DNA of 64,000 nucleotides from Psychrobacillus sp. FSL K6-2836 (GCF_038003085.1 NZ_JBBOOM010000001.1:2108001-2172000), one strand, 5' to 3'; shown: positions 48,651 through 63,578, counted from the stretch's first letter. The notes: a model not told the origin generated them from the sequence alone. Translations and numbers: made by a program.

Positions 48651-49481
48651 TCATTGCCCCGACCATTGCACTTGATTTGTTGCATGGTTTGTAATTTCTT
48701 CTAACGTATAATCTAGAACACGTTGTGGATCAGGTAATTCTATACGTAAAACTCGCTCCAAAATATTCATACTCACTACTCTACCTAGCCCATCAGGTGT
48801 TTCAACTTTGTCTCCAATATCCGGCATTTGTTCTCTAGCAGTTTCATATTCATCGTTCTCGTACTTTAAGCAGCACATTAGTCGGCCACAAAGCCCAGAA
48901 ATTTTAGATGGATTTAGTGATAAGTTTTGATCTTTCGCCATTTTTATAGAAACCGGCTCAAAATCTCCTAAAAATGTAGAACAACAAAGCATACGACCAC
49001 AAGGCCCTATACCACCTAACATTTTTGCCTCATCACGAACTCCAATTTGTCTAAGTTCAATACGAGTCCTAAATACTGATGCTAAATCTTTTACCAAATC
49101 GCGAAAGTCTACGCGACCTTCTGCAGTAAAATAAAAAATAATTTTGTTTCGGTCGAATGTATATTCAACATCTACCAACTTCATTTCAAGATTTCTTTCG
49201 ATAATCTTTTCAGTCCCTAGAGCAAGTGCTTGAGCTGATTCTAATCTATTTTCTTCTACTTGGATACGATCTTTATCCGAAGAAGGTCTTACTACTTGTT
49301 TTAGAGGAAGCACAACATCATGTTCTCCGACTTGCTTGATCGGAACTACAACTTTACCATACTCTACTCCTCTAGCTGTTTCAACGATTACATAATCGTC
49401 TTTTTCTAAAGCAAAATCCACTGGATCAAAATAATATATTTTACCCGCTTTTTTAAAGCGGACTCCTACAACATTATACAA
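48651..49481 (-). CDS. ricT: RicT (YaaT), PSP1-family RNA-maturation and sporulation factor
   Basis: 276-residue PSP1-domain protein. In B. subtilis RicT, RicA and RicF form an Fe-S complex that assists RNase Y and accelerates Spo0A phosphorylation. The conserved cysteines are visible in CGRMLCCSTF and CGRLMCCLKYE (about residues 167-210). It overlaps the holB end by eight bases and is followed by yabA. Confidence 0.95.
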   Translation of the reverse strand: MYNVVGVRFKKAGKIYYFDPVDFALEKDDYVIVETARGVEYGKVVVPIKQVGEHDVVLPLKQVVRPSSDKDRIQVEENRLESAQALALGTEKIIERNLEMKLVDVEYTFDRNKIIFYFTAEGRVDFRDLVKDLASVFRTRIELRQIGVRDEAKMLGGIGPCGRMLCCSTFLGDFEPVSIKMAKDQNLSLNPSKISGLCGRLMCCLKYENDEYETAREQMPDIGDKVETPDGLGRVVSMNILERVLRIELPDPQRVLDYTLEEITNHATNQVQWSGQ

Positions 49482-50481
49482 AAGTAAATCCCTCCTGCAG
49501 GTTAAGCATTAACTGCTCCATCATCAGTGTCCGATTCATATTTTTATGCAAGTTTTGTTTTGCATGTAAAATCATTTCTAATTGCTTCGATAATTGCTCA
49601 TACGTTGTATGTAGAGCAACCTGTTTCCAATAAGAAATCATATCCGGGAAAGTACAATCTGCGATGGGACTTGCTTTTATAGCTACTATATCACGATATG
49701 CAAATAGTAGTAAATCTAACGCTTGTTCGGCCTGCTCTTTCTCTTTAAGCAATGATCCAAAATCTTCATGAATACACATTAATGCGTCGTGAATACTTCT
49801 TCCATTCGCTTCAACCAATTTTAACACTGATTTCCTTACAAGTCCAAACTGCTCATCTTTCGCTAAATTTAAAGCTTCTTCTACTTGATTCGTCATTTTA
49901 CAAACAGTAGAAGCCATTGAATCAGTGATCCCCTCTTCTATTAATTTCTGTTTTAAGATAACAGTAGGGATTGAAGATAAACTTAGATGCTGGCATCTGG
50001 AACGAATAGTTGGAAGTAAAGCATGCATTCTATCAGTCAATAAAATGGCTGTTATCTCGCTTTGAGGCTCTTCTAAAAACTTTAATAGTGTGTTTGCTGC
50101 ACTTGCATTTAATTGGTCTGCATGATGTATTACATATATTTTTCGTTGCTTTTCAATAGTAGTCTTACTTAATGCATGAACTAATTCATCTACTTGTCCT
50201 TTTTTTATAAATTGACCATCAGGCTCTAGTTGCATAAAGTTAAGGTGATTGAAGGATTTTAATCTTTTACATGATCGACATGTTTCACATGGAACATTAT
50301 TTACTGGGTCTTCACAAAAAAGAAGCTGAACAAAAAATTGCATGACTTTCTCTTTCCCAGTTCCTTTAGCCCCTTCTAAGATATAGGCATGTCCGATTCG
50401 ATTTTTAGATACAATCATTTGTAATTGTTTGACTACGGTAGGTTGTAATCTTTCTACATCCTCAATCGACCAGTTTTCCAT
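49474..50481 (-). CDS. holB: DNA polymerase III delta' subunit
   Basis: Clamp-loader subunit. The 335-residue AAA+ protein has a Walker A-like GAKGTGKEKV near residue 42, the zinc site CETCRSCK near residue 70, the SAANTLLKFLEEPQ segment and sensor 1 region SRCQ. It works with DnaX, encoded 11 kb upstream in this window. The ATG at 50481 has GGTGAAAG upstream; GTG codons before it are possible starts. Confidence 0.94.
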   Translation of the reverse strand: MENWSIEDVERLQPTVVKQLQMIVSKNRIGHAYILEGAKGTGKEKVMQFFVQLLFCEDPVNNVPCETCRSCKRLKSFNHLNFMQLEPDGQFIKKGQVDELVHALSKTTIEKQRKIYVIHHADQLNASAANTLLKFLEEPQSEITAILLTDRMHALLPTIRSRCQHLSLSSIPTVILKQKLIEEGITDSMASTVCKMTNQVEEALNLAKDEQFGLVRKSVLKLVEANGRSIHDALMCIHEDFGSLLKEKEQAEQALDLLLFAYRDIVAIKASPIADCTFPDMISYWKQVALHTTYEQLSKQLEMILHAKQNLHKNMNRTLMMEQLMLNLQEGFTFV

Positions 50482-50577
50482 CACTTTCACCACTTTCTAA
50501 GAAAAGCTCCAGTGTCTATGTCAGCCTTGATAGTCGCTGGAGCTAGGCAGATACGAGTTATAATCATATACTTTCTT
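50482..50577. repeat. Fragment of dispersed repeat family A
   Basis: The stretch 50505-50545 contains AGCTCCAG and CTGGAGCT arms around a GTCAGCCTTGATAG-like core, resembling family A units. It sits between the yaaR terminator and holB. A holB promoter should be here but none is clear. Confidence 0.45.
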
Positions 50578-50618
50578 GTGAAAAATCCCGCGTTTCGCAT
50601 CATGCGAAAACACGGGAA
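50578..50618 (-). terminator. Terminator after yaaR
   Basis: A TCCCGTGTTTTCGCAT hairpin with near-perfect complement, followed leftward by five T. It falls inside what is usually a continuous tmk-holB transcription unit. Confidence 0.8.
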
Positions 50619-50620
50619 AC

Positions 50621-51061
50621 TTACGTGTATAAATTGATAAGTAAGCCTTTTATCTCTCCAATTTTATCTAACAAGTCTATAGAACTTTTTTCTTGGTTTA
50701 AAATTTCTTCCGCTAATTCAACTAATTTTTCATCAATTGTTTCCACAAGTTTCAACTTTCTTCCTTCACCAAAACGATTCCATGTATGAGACTGTTTTAA
50801 TCCCATTCCAAAATCGACAGCTTCGTGTAGGAACTTTCGGATAAGCATTTTAAACTTTGCCATATCACGTAAGTTTCGAGAACGCGCTAAACGATCCCCC
50901 GCTGTGGAGATATCTCCAAGAAGCCTTGTCATGGTATCCGTCTGCATTCGCTGTTCCTGTTTTGTAATCATTTGACCAAATTTAACGGACTGATTTCCAT
51001 TTTGCATGGCGTCTTTTCGAATATTATCTATACCAACACGCATATCTTGGTTAATCTTCAC
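50621..51061 (-). CDS. yaaR: DUF327 family protein YaaR
   Basis: 146-residue, highly charged, mostly helical cytoplasmic protein of the YaaR/DUF327 family. Conserved segments include GDRLARSRNLRDMAKFKMLI and HTWNRFGEGRKLKLVE. No molecular function is established to my knowledge. It sits between darA and holB in all Bacillales I recall, suggesting a link with replication or signalling, which is only contextual. A strong terminator follows. Confidence 0.88.
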   Translation of the reverse strand: MKINQDMRVGIDNIRKDAMQNGNQSVKFGQMITKQEQRMQTDTMTRLLGDISTAGDRLARSRNLRDMAKFKMLIRKFLHEAVDFGMGLKQSHTWNRFGEGRKLKLVETIDEKLVELAEEILNQEKSSIDLLDKIGEIKGLLINLYT

Positions 51062-51085
51062 TTTTTACTACTCCCTCCTTCATTA

Positions 51086-51421
<336 letters not shown>

Positions 51422-51459
51422 TCACCCCTATTAGTATTTTTCTTTTATTATACCATGAA

Positions 51460-52101
51460 TTATCTAATAATTTCTAATTCCCGTTTGATGACTATATACG
51501 TTTCTTCTAATACCTTCTCTACGGGTTGAGAGGCATCTATTACTTGTATACGTTCCGGATATTTTTCAACTAACGCTAAATACCCAGCTCGTACTTTTTG
51601 ATGAAATGCTAAATTCTCTACATCTAATCGGTTTTTTTCTCGATCCTGATGCGCGTTAATTCTAGATAATCCCACCTCAGGGTCCACATCAAATAGAACT
51701 GTTTTTTCTGGCATTGTATCTCCAATAGCAAACTTATTAATAGCCCATATTTCCTCTACTCCAATACCACGAGCAAAACCTTGATATGCTAATGAGCTAT
51801 CAATAAATCTATCGCAAATCACAATTTTTCCAGCTTCTAACGCAGGTAGAATTTTCTCAACTAAATGTTGTCTTCTAGCAGCAGCATATAATAATGCTTC
51901 AGTACGGCTCTCCATCATTGTATGCTCATTATTTAAAATTATGTTACGAATCTTTTCGGAAATCATAATTCCTCCAGGCTCTCTTGTCATTACAACATCG
52001 TAGCCTTCTTCTATCAATCGTTTTCCTAATAAATTCATAACAGTTGTTTTCCCCGCACCTTCTGGACCCTCACTTGTTATAAAGTACCCTCTTTTTTGCA
52101 C
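51460..52101 (-). CDS. tmk: Thymidylate kinase
   Basis: Phosphorylates dTMP to dTDP. The 213-residue protein has the P-loop [10 protein letters not shown] near residue 11, the [12 protein letters not shown] segment near residue 96 and a lid around QDREKNR. The start codon is GTG, two bases after the preceding stop, with GGAGGAG upstream. Translationally coupled to the decarboxylase gene. Confidence 0.97.
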   Translation of the reverse strand: MQKRGYFITSEGPEGAGKTTVMNLLGKRLIEEGYDVVMTREPGGIMISEKIRNIILNNEHTMMESRTEALLYAAARRQHLVEKILPALEAGKIVICDRFIDSSLAYQGFARGIGVEEIWAINKFAIGDTMPEKTVLFDVDPEVGLSRINAHQDREKNRLDVENLAFHQKVRAGYLALVEKYPERIQVIDASQPVEKVLEETYIVIKRELEIIR

Positions 52102-52103
52102 AG

Positions 52104-53525
52104 TTACTCCTCCACTACATATATTAACTTTTCTTCTAATCGATGTTCTCCTTGAAATAAGGCACCTTTTTCAATCCACTTTTCTAATTCGGTAAGTATG
52201 GGAACTGTAATTTTTTCCCCTGGTAAGATTAAAGGAATACCTGGAGGATAAGGAACAACCATCCCTTTAGCAATTCTTCCAATCGAACGTGCATAAGGAA
52301 TCCATTCCCCTTGTTTCACACTTAGTAGCTCCATACTCATATGCAAAGTAGAAATAGTTTTTTGTTCCATATGATATATATTACTAGTACAATCTGAACT
52401 TTCATTTTTTAAGTCTTCTACTGCATATTTTATTCGCTTTCTAATCTCTGCAAATGCATATTCATGCTCCACTTTTAGTAAAGGGAGAATGAGTAAGACT
52501 TGATATATATCCGCTAGCTCCACATGTATATTATGTTTTTCAAAAGCTTGTTGTACCTGAAACCCAGAATATTTTCCCACACGTATTAATAGTTTTAATG
52601 GATCGTCTACTTGAACTACTTCAATTAATGGAATAGTTTCTAAAGCTTCTATAAACACTTCTCTTCTACCCATCAATTGTTTAAAATCCATTGGGCTATA
52701 TCTTTCCATATAACTTCTTGCATCGTCTAGAGAGGCTAAGATTAAATAGGAGGGACTACTTGATTGCAACATTCTTAAGTATTTATTTATTTTTCTACTA
52801 TCAACCAATTGAGAACGAATATGCAAAAATGACCCCATCGTTAACGCTGGTAACGTTTTATGCGCAGACTGAACAACAACATCAGCTCCATATAATAACG
52901 CTGACTTTGGAAATTCCTTATTTGCCTGGAAATGCGCACCATGTGCTTCATCTACTAACACAGGCATTTGTAGACTATGACATAATCTAATGATATTCTC
53001 TAAGTCTGGAGAGGAAACCCCATAATAGTTTGGGTAGGTTAAGACAACTGCTTTGGCAAAAGGATATTGTTGAATTGCTTCTTCCATTACTTCTAATGAT
53101 ACATAGGATGCTGTTTTGGTTTGTTCATCCCATTCAGGAGATACAAAAATAGGCTCTGCCCCGACCAATTCAATAGCATGGAAAATAGATTTATGAGCAT
53201 TTCTTTGTACAATAATTTGTTCCCCATACTGACAAGTTGCATAAATCATAGCTAGGTTTCCAATAGTCGTGCCATTCACTAAAAAGAAACTTTTATCTGT
53301 GTTATATAGTTTGGTCAGTAATTGCTCTGCTTCTTTAATAGCTTCCTCTGGATGATGATAATCATCCAATCCATTTAATTCAGTCAAGTCATACTGCATC
53401 GAATCCCTTATAAGTTGTGGTAAATTGGATAAAAGTCCATGTTTATGCCCAGGCACATGAAAAGAATGCGACTTTTTCTTATGAAATTGCTCCAATGCCT
53501 CAACTAATGGTCTTTTCTCTTGCAT
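52104..53525 (-). CDS. yaaO: Orn/Lys/Arg decarboxylase-family PLP enzyme (YaaO-like)
   Basis: 473-residue fold-type I PLP enzyme of the group III decarboxylase family, short form without the N-terminal wing domain. Visible motifs are FHVPGHKHG near residue 20, [22 protein letters not shown], and the Schiff-base lysine in [17 protein letters not shown] near residue 222. The substrate (lysine, arginine or ornithine) cannot be told by eye. A TATAAT -10 candidate lies at 53563-53568. The B. subtilis genes csfB, xpaC and yaaN, which separate it from the rRNA operon, are absent here. Confidence 0.88.
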   Translation of the reverse strand: MQEKRPLVEALEQFHKKKSHSFHVPGHKHGLLSNLPQLIRDSMQYDLTELNGLDDYHHPEEAIKEAEQLLTKLYNTDKSFFLVNGTTIGNLAMIYATCQYGEQIIVQRNAHKSIFHAIELVGAEPIFVSPEWDEQTKTASYVSLEVMEEAIQQYPFAKAVVLTYPNYYGVSSPDLENIIRLCHSLQMPVLVDEAHGAHFQANKEFPKSALLYGADVVVQSAHKTLPALTMGSFLHIRSQLVDSRKINKYLRMLQSSSPSYLILASLDDARSYMERYSPMDFKQLMGRREVFIEALETIPLIEVVQVDDPLKLLIRVGKYSGFQVQQAFEKHNIHVELADIYQVLLILPLLKVEHEYAFAEIRKRIKYAVEDLKNESSDCTSNIYHMEQKTISTLHMSMELLSVKQGEWIPYARSIGRIAKGMVVPYPPGIPLILPGEKITVPILTELEKWIEKGALFQGEHRLEEKLIYVVEE

Positions 53526-53689
53526 TATATTACCTCACTATATGTTCAAATTTCTTTCTTCTATTATACATGAATAGTTCTATCTAAAGACGGTAGGCAA
53601 CTTATTTCTGGCAGGTTTTTCTTGGAATATCTATTAACAACAAGTTATTGCTAAACAAGAGTTTTAACAACAATATTGAAAAAATACAC

Positions 53690-53723
53690 AAAAAAGCCGC
53701 TACCAAGATCTCTCGGTAAGGAC
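53690..53723 (-). terminator. rRNA unit terminator, third
   Basis: A nine-pair stem (arms 53696-53704 and 53715-53723, including G-U pairs) followed leftward by six T. It belongs to the outermost decayed 5S unit. Confidence 0.8.
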
Positions 53724-53735
53724 TTTTTCTTTGAT

Positions 53736-53810
53736 GCCCAGCGACGTCCTATTCTCACAGGGGGAGACCCCAAACTACCATCGGCGCAAGAGCTTTACTT
53801 CCGTGTCCGG
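53736..53810 (-). pseudogene. Truncated 5S rRNA copy (outer)
   Basis: Matches the 3' 75 bases of the intact 5S gene at 54312-54428, with small deletions (GCGCAAGAGC for GCGCTGAAGAGC) and substitutions. The 5' third is replaced by unrelated sequence starting after CGTGTCCGG. It cannot form helix I of 5S, so it should not give a functional 5S. Confidence 0.8.
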
Positions 53811-53982
53811 GGCTGCGAAAGCAGATGGGCAGCAGATTTCTTCGTCAGCCGCACTCGTTCAATTCTCGCGTATGTTATACGCTCCGAGTCTCTCTCACTT
53901 TCTTCCTTGAACTCTTTGCCCCTCTACTTTCTCGCATACTTTTCTTATAGAGATAGACTGCCTACGACTTATTTTTTAATAC

Positions 53983-54014
53983 AAAAAAGCCGCTACCAAT
54001 TACTCGGTAACGAC
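53983..54014 (-). terminator. rRNA unit terminator, second
   Basis: The same nine-pair stem (arms 53989-53997 and 54006-54014) with a T-run. It belongs to the inner decayed 5S unit. Confidence 0.82.
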
Positions 54015-54024
54015 TTTTTTTGGT

Positions 54025-54099
54025 GCCCAGCGACGTCCTACTCTCACAGGGGGAGACCCCCAACTACCATCGGCGCAAGAGCTTTACTTCCGTGTCCGG
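54025..54099 (-). pseudogene. Truncated 5S rRNA copy (inner)
   Basis: Second 75-base remnant of the 5S 3' part, 289 bases from the outer copy and 288 from the intact gene. It shares with the outer copy the same 5' replacement sequence, so the two are duplicates of one damaged unit. Confidence 0.82.
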
Positions 54100-54269
54100 G
54101 GCTGCGAAAGCAGATGGGCGGCAGATTTCTTCGTCAGCCGCACTCGTTCAATTCTCGCGTATGTTATACGCTCGAGTCTCTCTCACTTGCTTCCTTGAAC
54201 TCTTTGCCCCTCTACTTTCTCGCATACTTTCTTATAGAGATAGACTACCTACGGCTTATTTTTTAACAC

Positions 54270-54301
54270 AAAAAAGCCGCTACCAATTACTCGGTAACGA
54301 C
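54270..54301 (-). terminator. rRNA operon terminator, first
   Basis: A nine-pair stem (arms 54276-54284 and 54293-54301) and six T, directly after the intact 5S gene. Confidence 0.85.
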
Positions 54302-54311
54302 TTTTCTTTGG

Positions 54312-54428
54312 TGCCCAGCGACGTCCTACTCTCACAGGGGGAGACCCCCAACTACCATCGGCGCTGAAGAGCTTAACTTCCGTGTTCGGTATGGGAACGG
54401 GTGTGACCTCTTCGCCATCATCACTAGA
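54312..54428 (-). rRNA. rrf: 5S ribosomal RNA
   Basis: A full 117-base 5S with the conserved CCCGTTCCCATACCGAAC and GTGAGAGTAGGACG segments. The ends TCTAGTGATG and CGTCGCTGGG pair over ten positions (helix I with G-U pairs), giving the termini. Likely matured by the RNase M5 encoded at 40650-41210. Confidence 0.95.
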
Positions 54429-54614
54429 CTCATTCGGCTTTCAATATACGGCGCATTGCTTTGTCAACTTCATTCGATCCGTCAGTCACGTACTTTAGTA
54501 CGTTCCTTCTTTCTCTCACTTGTTTCCTAGCACTGCTTGTATCTTGAAACCCTCATATATAGAGTGTTTGTTCACTCAAAACTGGATAAACGACATTGGA
54601 ACTGAAACAAATTT

Positions 54615-59330
<4,716 letters not shown>

Positions 59331-59506
59331 GAGAACTTAAAAAGCTCATTTTGTTTTGCTGGCATCATCATTAAATGATGTCAAAATTGTTTTGCTTATC
59401 ATTCTAACAAGTTAGCTGATAAGCTGTATGTCTTAACGTTTTGCATGTTCAGTTTTCAATGTTCATGTTGTCTACCAGAATGCTTTACCTCTTGGCGACT
59501 TCTACA

Positions 59507-59535
59507 ATATTACTCGCTTTATATTATAAAGTCAA
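59507..59535 (-). promoter_or_regulatory. rRNA operon promoter (sigma-A)
   Basis: TTGACT (59530-59535), 17 bases, TAATAT (59507-59512), followed by a GTCGCC motif shared with the other operon's promoter. It lies only 19 bases past the bofA stop. Unlike the operon at the left edge, no second promoter was found. Confidence 0.78.
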
Positions 59536-59553
59536 CACTTTTTAAAAACTTTT

Positions 59554-59811
59554 TTATATTAATATAGAAATTGCTATAACGGAGATTACTCCCGGTACGC
59601 CTAACGTAGCTGCGACAGTGCCTGTGAACAAGTTTACTGGTATTGCATAACCCATTGAACCAAGCAATAAATGAACTCCGTATAACAAGAGAATAGAAAA
59701 ACCTAGACGAAACAATAAAATAGATATACCTTCAAAAAATTTTGGAAATGAATTTCGAAATAATAAAAAAGATAAAAGCACTAACGAACATATAATAATA
59801 GTAAACTTCAT
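59554..59811 (-). CDS. bofA: Pro-sigma-K processing inhibitor BofA
   Basis: 85-residue membrane protein with two or three hydrophobic segments and the family's C-terminal GTVAATLGVPGVISV. In the mother cell BofA holds SpoIVFB inactive together with SpoIVFA until the forespore signal arrives. A sigma-E -10-like CATATAAT lies at 59843-59850, without a clear -35. The position between recR/yaaL and the rRNA operon is conserved. Confidence 0.94.
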   Translation of the reverse strand: MKFTIIICSLVLLSFLLFRNSFPKFFEGISILLFRLGFSILLLYGVHLLLGSMGYAIPVNLFTGTVAATLGVPGVISVIAISILI

Positions 59812-59870
59812 GAGCTACACCCTCCATAAAATCATATCTATCATTATATGTAGCTAGTACATCTATTATT

Positions 59871-60083
59871 CTATTTTAAAATGACATTTCGAATCCTTGC
59901 TTCTTTATATAGATAGAAGTGGATACTTTCTGTCATTTTCCTTTTAGCAACCGCATCTAAATCATAGTCATTTAAATAATCTTCTATTATCTGAGCTTGT
60001 TGCCACTCTTTTTTCGTTTCTTTCATGAGCGCCACAAATTGCTCATCAAATTCTTTTTTCAGTTTTCCTTTTTTAGAAAACAT
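59871..60083 (-). CDS. yaaL: DUF2508 family protein YaaL
   Basis: 70-residue charged helical protein (FDEQFVALMKETKKEW ... YFYLYKEARIR-like tail). The DUF2508 family has no known function. The ATG at 60083 is directly preceded by a GTG; the ribosome-binding site (AAGGGG) is weak and distant. Retained between recR and bofA in Bacillales. Confidence 0.85.
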   Translation of the reverse strand: MFSKKGKLKKEFDEQFVALMKETKKEWQQAQIIEDYLNDYDLDAVAKRKMTESIHFYLYKEARIRNVILK

Positions 60084-60100
60084 CACACTAACCCAGCCCC

Positions 60101-60697
60101 TTACAACTCTCGGCGACCTTCAAGAGCTTTAGATAGAGTTACTTCATCTGCATACTCTAAATCTCCACCTACAGGTAATCCATGAGCAATTCTTGTTGTT
60201 TTAATACCAGACGGTTTGACAAGGCGTGAAATATACATCGCCGTTGCTTCTCCTTCTATTGTAGGATTAGTAGCTAGTATTAGTTCTTCTATTTCTGTAT
60301 CTTGTAACCTTTTCAACAGTGAAGGTACATTTATATCTTCTGGACCAATTCCATCCATCGGAGAAATTGCCCCGTGAAGTACATGGTATCGTCCATTGTA
60401 ATCTCTCATCTTTTCCAACGCAATTACATCTTTTGTATCTTGAACAACACAGATCAAAGAGCCATCTCTTTGCTGATCCTGACATATATGGCAAGGATCA
60501 ATATCCGTTATATGCCCACACACAGAACAAAAGCTTAAATTTCGTTTAGCATCAACTAAAGCTTTTGCAAAATCTAAAACAGTATCTTCTTTCATGGTTA
60601 AGACAAAAAAGGCCAGACGGGCCGCTGTTTTCGGCCCTATTCCTGGCAATTTCATAAAACTATCTATTAGTTTTGATATCGGTTCAGGATAATGCAT
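60101..60697 (-). CDS. recR: Recombination protein RecR
   Basis: Works with RecO and RecF to load RecA at gaps. The 198-residue protein has an HhH motif ([15 protein letters not shown], residues 13-27), a C4 zinc finger (CSVCG ... CHIC, about residues 57-72) and a Toprim domain (about 80-170, with VVQDTKDV). AGGAGG precedes the ATG. Third gene of the dnaX-ebfC-recR operon. Confidence 0.97.
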   Translation of the reverse strand: MHYPEPISKLIDSFMKLPGIGPKTAARLAFFVLTMKEDTVLDFAKALVDAKRNLSFCSVCGHITDIDPCHICQDQQRDGSLICVVQDTKDVIALEKMRDYNGRYHVLHGAISPMDGIGPEDINVPSLLKRLQDTEIEELILATNPTIEGEATAMYISRLVKPSGIKTTRIAHGLPVGGDLEYADEVTLSKALEGRREL

Positions 60698-60709
60698 CTA
60701 TTATTCCTC

Positions 60710-61030
60710 CTAGAACATGCCAGGAAGGTTCAATCCTTTCGTGAATTGACCCATTGTGGAGTTCGCTGTTTCTTCTGCTTTTTTTATCGCTTCATTTGTA
60801 GCAATAACGATCAAATCTTGAAGCATTTCAATATCATCTGGATCTATTACAGCAGGATCTAGTTCTACTTCAAGCACTTCTTTTTGTCCAGAAACTACGA
60901 CTTTCACCATACCACCACCGGCAACTGCTTCAAATCGTTGAGTTGCTAACTCTTCTTGAGCCTCTGCCATCTTCTTTTGCATTTTTTGCATTTGTTTCAT
61001 CATACCTTGCATATTTCCCATTCCACGCAT
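60710..61030 (-). CDS. ebfC: Nucleoid-associated protein EbfC/YbaB
   Basis: 106-residue DNA-binding protein of the YbaB family: methionine- and glutamine-rich N-terminal helix ([16 protein letters not shown]), central beta-sheet with [11 protein letters not shown], and C-terminal GMF. It dimerises with helical tweezers that bind DNA. It lies between dnaX and recR as B. subtilis yaaK, with AAGGAGG before the ATG. Confidence 0.95.
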   Translation of the reverse strand: MRGMGNMQGMMKQMQKMQKKMAEAQEELATQRFEAVAGGGMVKVVVSGQKEVLEVELDPAVIDPDDIEMLQDLIVIATNEAIKKAEETANSTMGQFTKGLNLPGMF

Positions 61031-61044
61031 AATTAATTTCCTCC

Positions 61045-62793
61045 TTAGTCATCTTGTACTTCTACAAATTCTTTTCCAAACAATTTCTCTGCTTCCACTA
61101 CCAGCGGATCCTCTGAAACCTGTTCCATCGTTTGTAACAGTTCCATCGATTCAGTTGGTTCAGAAGAATTTTCTTCCTCATTCTCTTGAGAACCTTGTTT
61201 TAAACCATTTTGTCTAATAAAATCTTCTCGGATCTTCAACCAATTTTCCTCTGGTACGTATAAAACTTCATACATCGTCCCTGTCAGATTAGCAATTAAC
61301 TGGGGAAATGAAGTGGAAAATGTTTTGTTCTCCATAGCCATTTGGCAATGTATATCATACTTGAATTTTAACACAAATGCATTAGAAGATGCTGCTACTG
61401 GCTCTGCATCATTTAATAATGCCGCATGTGATTTTTGTAATTGTTGCAAAATATTTGCCCATTGAGATTTAATCGTTTGGATATCCATTTTCGTGGCTGT
61501 TTTCAAGATTTCTTGTATTCGACCACTTGAGACTTTAACGCCACCAGACGACTTTTGTCTTTGACGCTTCGGTTGATCTTGTGTTCCGTTGTTTGACTGC
61601 GGGATCATCCCTTGACTTAATTGCTGTTGTAGCTGCTGTAATTGAGTTTCTAGTAATCTTACCTTTGTTTCTAATTCCGAGTTGCTCTCATTTGAAAATG
61701 ATCCTTCCACTGGCACATGTGCCAATCGAATTATTGCTGTTTCTAGATACACTTTCGCATGATTAGAAAAACGCATTTCTTGTTGTGTATTCGTCAAGAT
61801 CGAAATGCCCTTATATAAGGTATCTACTTGAAACTTTGAAGCAAGCTCTAAAAACATAGAATCCCCAGTCGCTATTTCTAATAATTCAGTTTGCTCCGGA
61901 GCAACTAGTAAAACAAGTAAGTCTCTATAGAAAGTTATAAAATCCTCTGTTAATCGAACCGGATCCTTGCCATCTTCTATTAACTTTTCTATACAGGCTA
62001 ATGCCTTCGCTATATCTTTGTCTATCAATGCATCTGCTAATTGAAAAAAGACATCCTGTCCAATAGAACCAGTTACAAGTAATGCATCTGCAATTGTCAT
62101 TTTATCTGCGCTAAATGACACAACTTGATCCAGCATACTAAGTGCGTCACGCATACCACCTGCAGCAGCTTGTGCAATAATTTTTAGTACATTTGCATCG
62201 TATTCAATTTTAGCATCGGTTAATACTTCCTCCATACGAGAAACGATATCAGCAGATGTAATTCGTTTAAAATCAAAACGCTGACATCTAGAGATAATAG
62301 TTAATGGAATTTTATGTGGCTCCGTTGTTGCCAGTATGAAAACAGCATGTGCGGGTGGTTCTTCTAATGTTTTCAATAATGCGTTAAATGCACTTGTAGA
62401 AAGCATGTGCACTTCATCGATAATATACACTTTGTATTTAGCATTAGAAGGTGCAAACCGAACTTTTTCAATAATATCACGCATTTCTTCTACTCGAGAG
62501 TTAGAAGCTGCGTCAAATTCAATCACATCTGTATTTGAGCCTTCTGTTATACTTTTACACGTTTCACATGTATTGCAAGGTTCTTTTGCTGGACCATTTT
62601 CACAGTTCAATGCCTTTGCAAAAATTTTTGCTGCACTTGTTTTACCTGTTCCACGTGGCCCTGAAAATAAATACGCATGTGTTGTTTTGTTATAAAGGAG
62701 GGCATTTTGAAGAGTTTGCTTAATATGAGTTTGACCGGACATTTCCGCAAACGATTGTGGCCGATAAGCACGGTAAAAAGCTTGATACGACAC
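61045..62793 (-). CDS. dnaX: DNA polymerase III gamma/tau subunit
   Basis: Clamp-loader ATPase. The 582-residue protein has Walker [10 protein letters not shown] near residue 45, the zinc site CNTCETC near residue 76, and the Walker [11 protein letters not shown]. The LLKTLEEPP segment and a C-terminal tau region with a Gln-rich linker (about residues 380-410) follow. The start codon is GTG, with GGAGGGG upstream. First gene of the dnaX-ebfC-recR operon, downstream of the SRP RNA as in B. subtilis. Confidence 0.97.
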   Translation of the reverse strand: MSYQAFYRAYRPQSFAEMSGQTHIKQTLQNALLYNKTTHAYLFSGPRGTGKTSAAKIFAKALNCENGPAKEPCNTCETCKSITEGSNTDVIEFDAASNSRVEEMRDIIEKVRFAPSNAKYKVYIIDEVHMLSTSAFNALLKTLEEPPAHAVFILATTEPHKIPLTIISRCQRFDFKRITSADIVSRMEEVLTDAKIEYDANVLKIIAQAAAGGMRDALSMLDQVVSFSADKMTIADALLVTGSIGQDVFFQLADALIDKDIAKALACIEKLIEDGKDPVRLTEDFITFYRDLLVLLVAPEQTELLEIATGDSMFLELASKFQVDTLYKGISILTNTQQEMRFSNHAKVYLETAIIRLAHVPVEGSFSNESNSELETKVRLLETQLQQLQQQLSQGMIPQSNNGTQDQPKRQRQKSSGGVKVSSGRIQEILKTATKMDIQTIKSQWANILQQLQKSHAALLNDAEPVAASSNAFVLKFKYDIHCQMAMENKTFSTSFPQLIANLTGTMYEVLYVPEENWLKIREDFIRQNGLKQGSQENEEENSSEPTESMELLQTMEQVSEDPLVVEAEKLFGKEFVEVQDD

Positions 62794-62892
62794 TAATTCC
62801 CCTCCTTCTCATTTCTAATTGTTAATGATTTCTATTATATCATAAAGCTAAATAGACTTCGCTTATTTATGTATAGTAGATTTTTTCCAAAC

Positions 62893-62930
62893 AAAAAACT
62901 CACTTGTCAATTTGACAAGTGAGTTGAAGT
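62893..62930 (-). terminator. Terminator after the SRP RNA
   Basis: A perfect ACTCACTTGTCAA hairpin with complement, followed leftward by six T. Confidence 0.9.
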
Positions 62931-62939
62931 GTAAAATTA

Positions 62940-63213
62940 AAGCCGTGCACCTTCCTTCGATTGAAACACATAAGCGGCACCTTTGTCGTTAACTCGGTTT
63001 AGGCTACCCCGCGGCACATGAGAAAACACCACTTAATGCTGCTTCCTTCCGGACCTGACATGGTTCATGGGTACCCATTGCGCAGGACCCAAACGTCAAC
63101 ATCACGTGCAAATACCAGACCCTACATGTATTCAACCTCAGAGAAGGAGTTCAGTCTCGCTAGAGCGGATTGCGAGTTACAAGACACCGCTACCTTCCCA
63201 CCTAGCACGGCAT
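62940..63213 (-). ncRNA. scr: Signal recognition particle RNA (large Bacillus type)
   Basis: About 274 bases. The S-domain loop GGTCCGGAAGGAAGCAGC lies in the middle and the ends GCCGTGCTAGG and GTGCACGGC pair, as in the 271-base B. subtilis scRNA with an Alu domain. It targets ribosomes to the membrane with Ffh. A sigma-A promoter (63219-63247) and a terminator flank it. Upstream of dnaX as usual. Confidence 0.95.
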
Positions 63214-63218
63214 TTACT

Positions 63219-63247
63219 AGTATACTTTTTTTAGAGACAAAAATCAA
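63219..63247 (-). promoter_or_regulatory. SRP RNA promoter
   Basis: TTGATT (63242-63247), 17 bases, TATACT (63219-63224), ending about six bases before the RNA 5' end. Confidence 0.8.
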
Positions 63248-63408
63248 TGATAACGCATATATAAATTTTATCTACATTACTATTTTTTTATAACTGACAG
63301 GAAAAATTTCAAAAATAATAGCTATAAAATTTGCTCGCTTTTTCAAGAGACCCACATAAATGCCACACAAAAATCTAAGATAAAAACCACGAAATTAATG
63401 AAAATATG

Positions 63409-63437
63409 TTGACTTTCATTTTTATCCATGATAAATT
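63409..63437 (+). promoter_or_regulatory. tRNA-Ser promoter
   Basis: TTGACT (63409-63414), 17 bases, TAAATT (63432-63437), 14 bases before the tRNA. Divergent from the SRP RNA promoter. Confidence 0.7.
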
Positions 63438-63451
63438 AGTTCTTGTACTTC

Positions 63452-63544
63452 GGAGGAATACCCAAGTCTGGCTGAAGGGATCGGTCTTGAAAACCGACAG
63501 GCGGGTCATACCGCGCGGGGGTTCGAATCCCTCTTCCTCCTCCA
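63452..63544 (+). tRNA. tRNA-Ser (UGA)
   Basis: A 93-base class II tRNA with a long variable arm. Acceptor GGAGGAA pairs with TTCCTCC, anticodon loop CTTGAAA gives UGA, the T-arm is GGGGTTCGAATCCC, and CCA is encoded. Plus strand, head-on to dnaX and dck. Confidence 0.95.
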
Positions 63545-63578
63545 TTTTAAATACACACACGCATAAATTTGAGATTGA

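Noticed and set aside
53526-53689. csfB, xpaC or yaaN remnants
   Set aside because: No reading frame resembling these genes; only a possible -10 element for yaaO.
53676-54367. Open reading frames on the plus strand across the 5S region, with internal repeats
   Set aside because: They run antisense through the 5S gene, its two remnants and the terminators; the amino-acid repeats come from the tandem DNA repeat.
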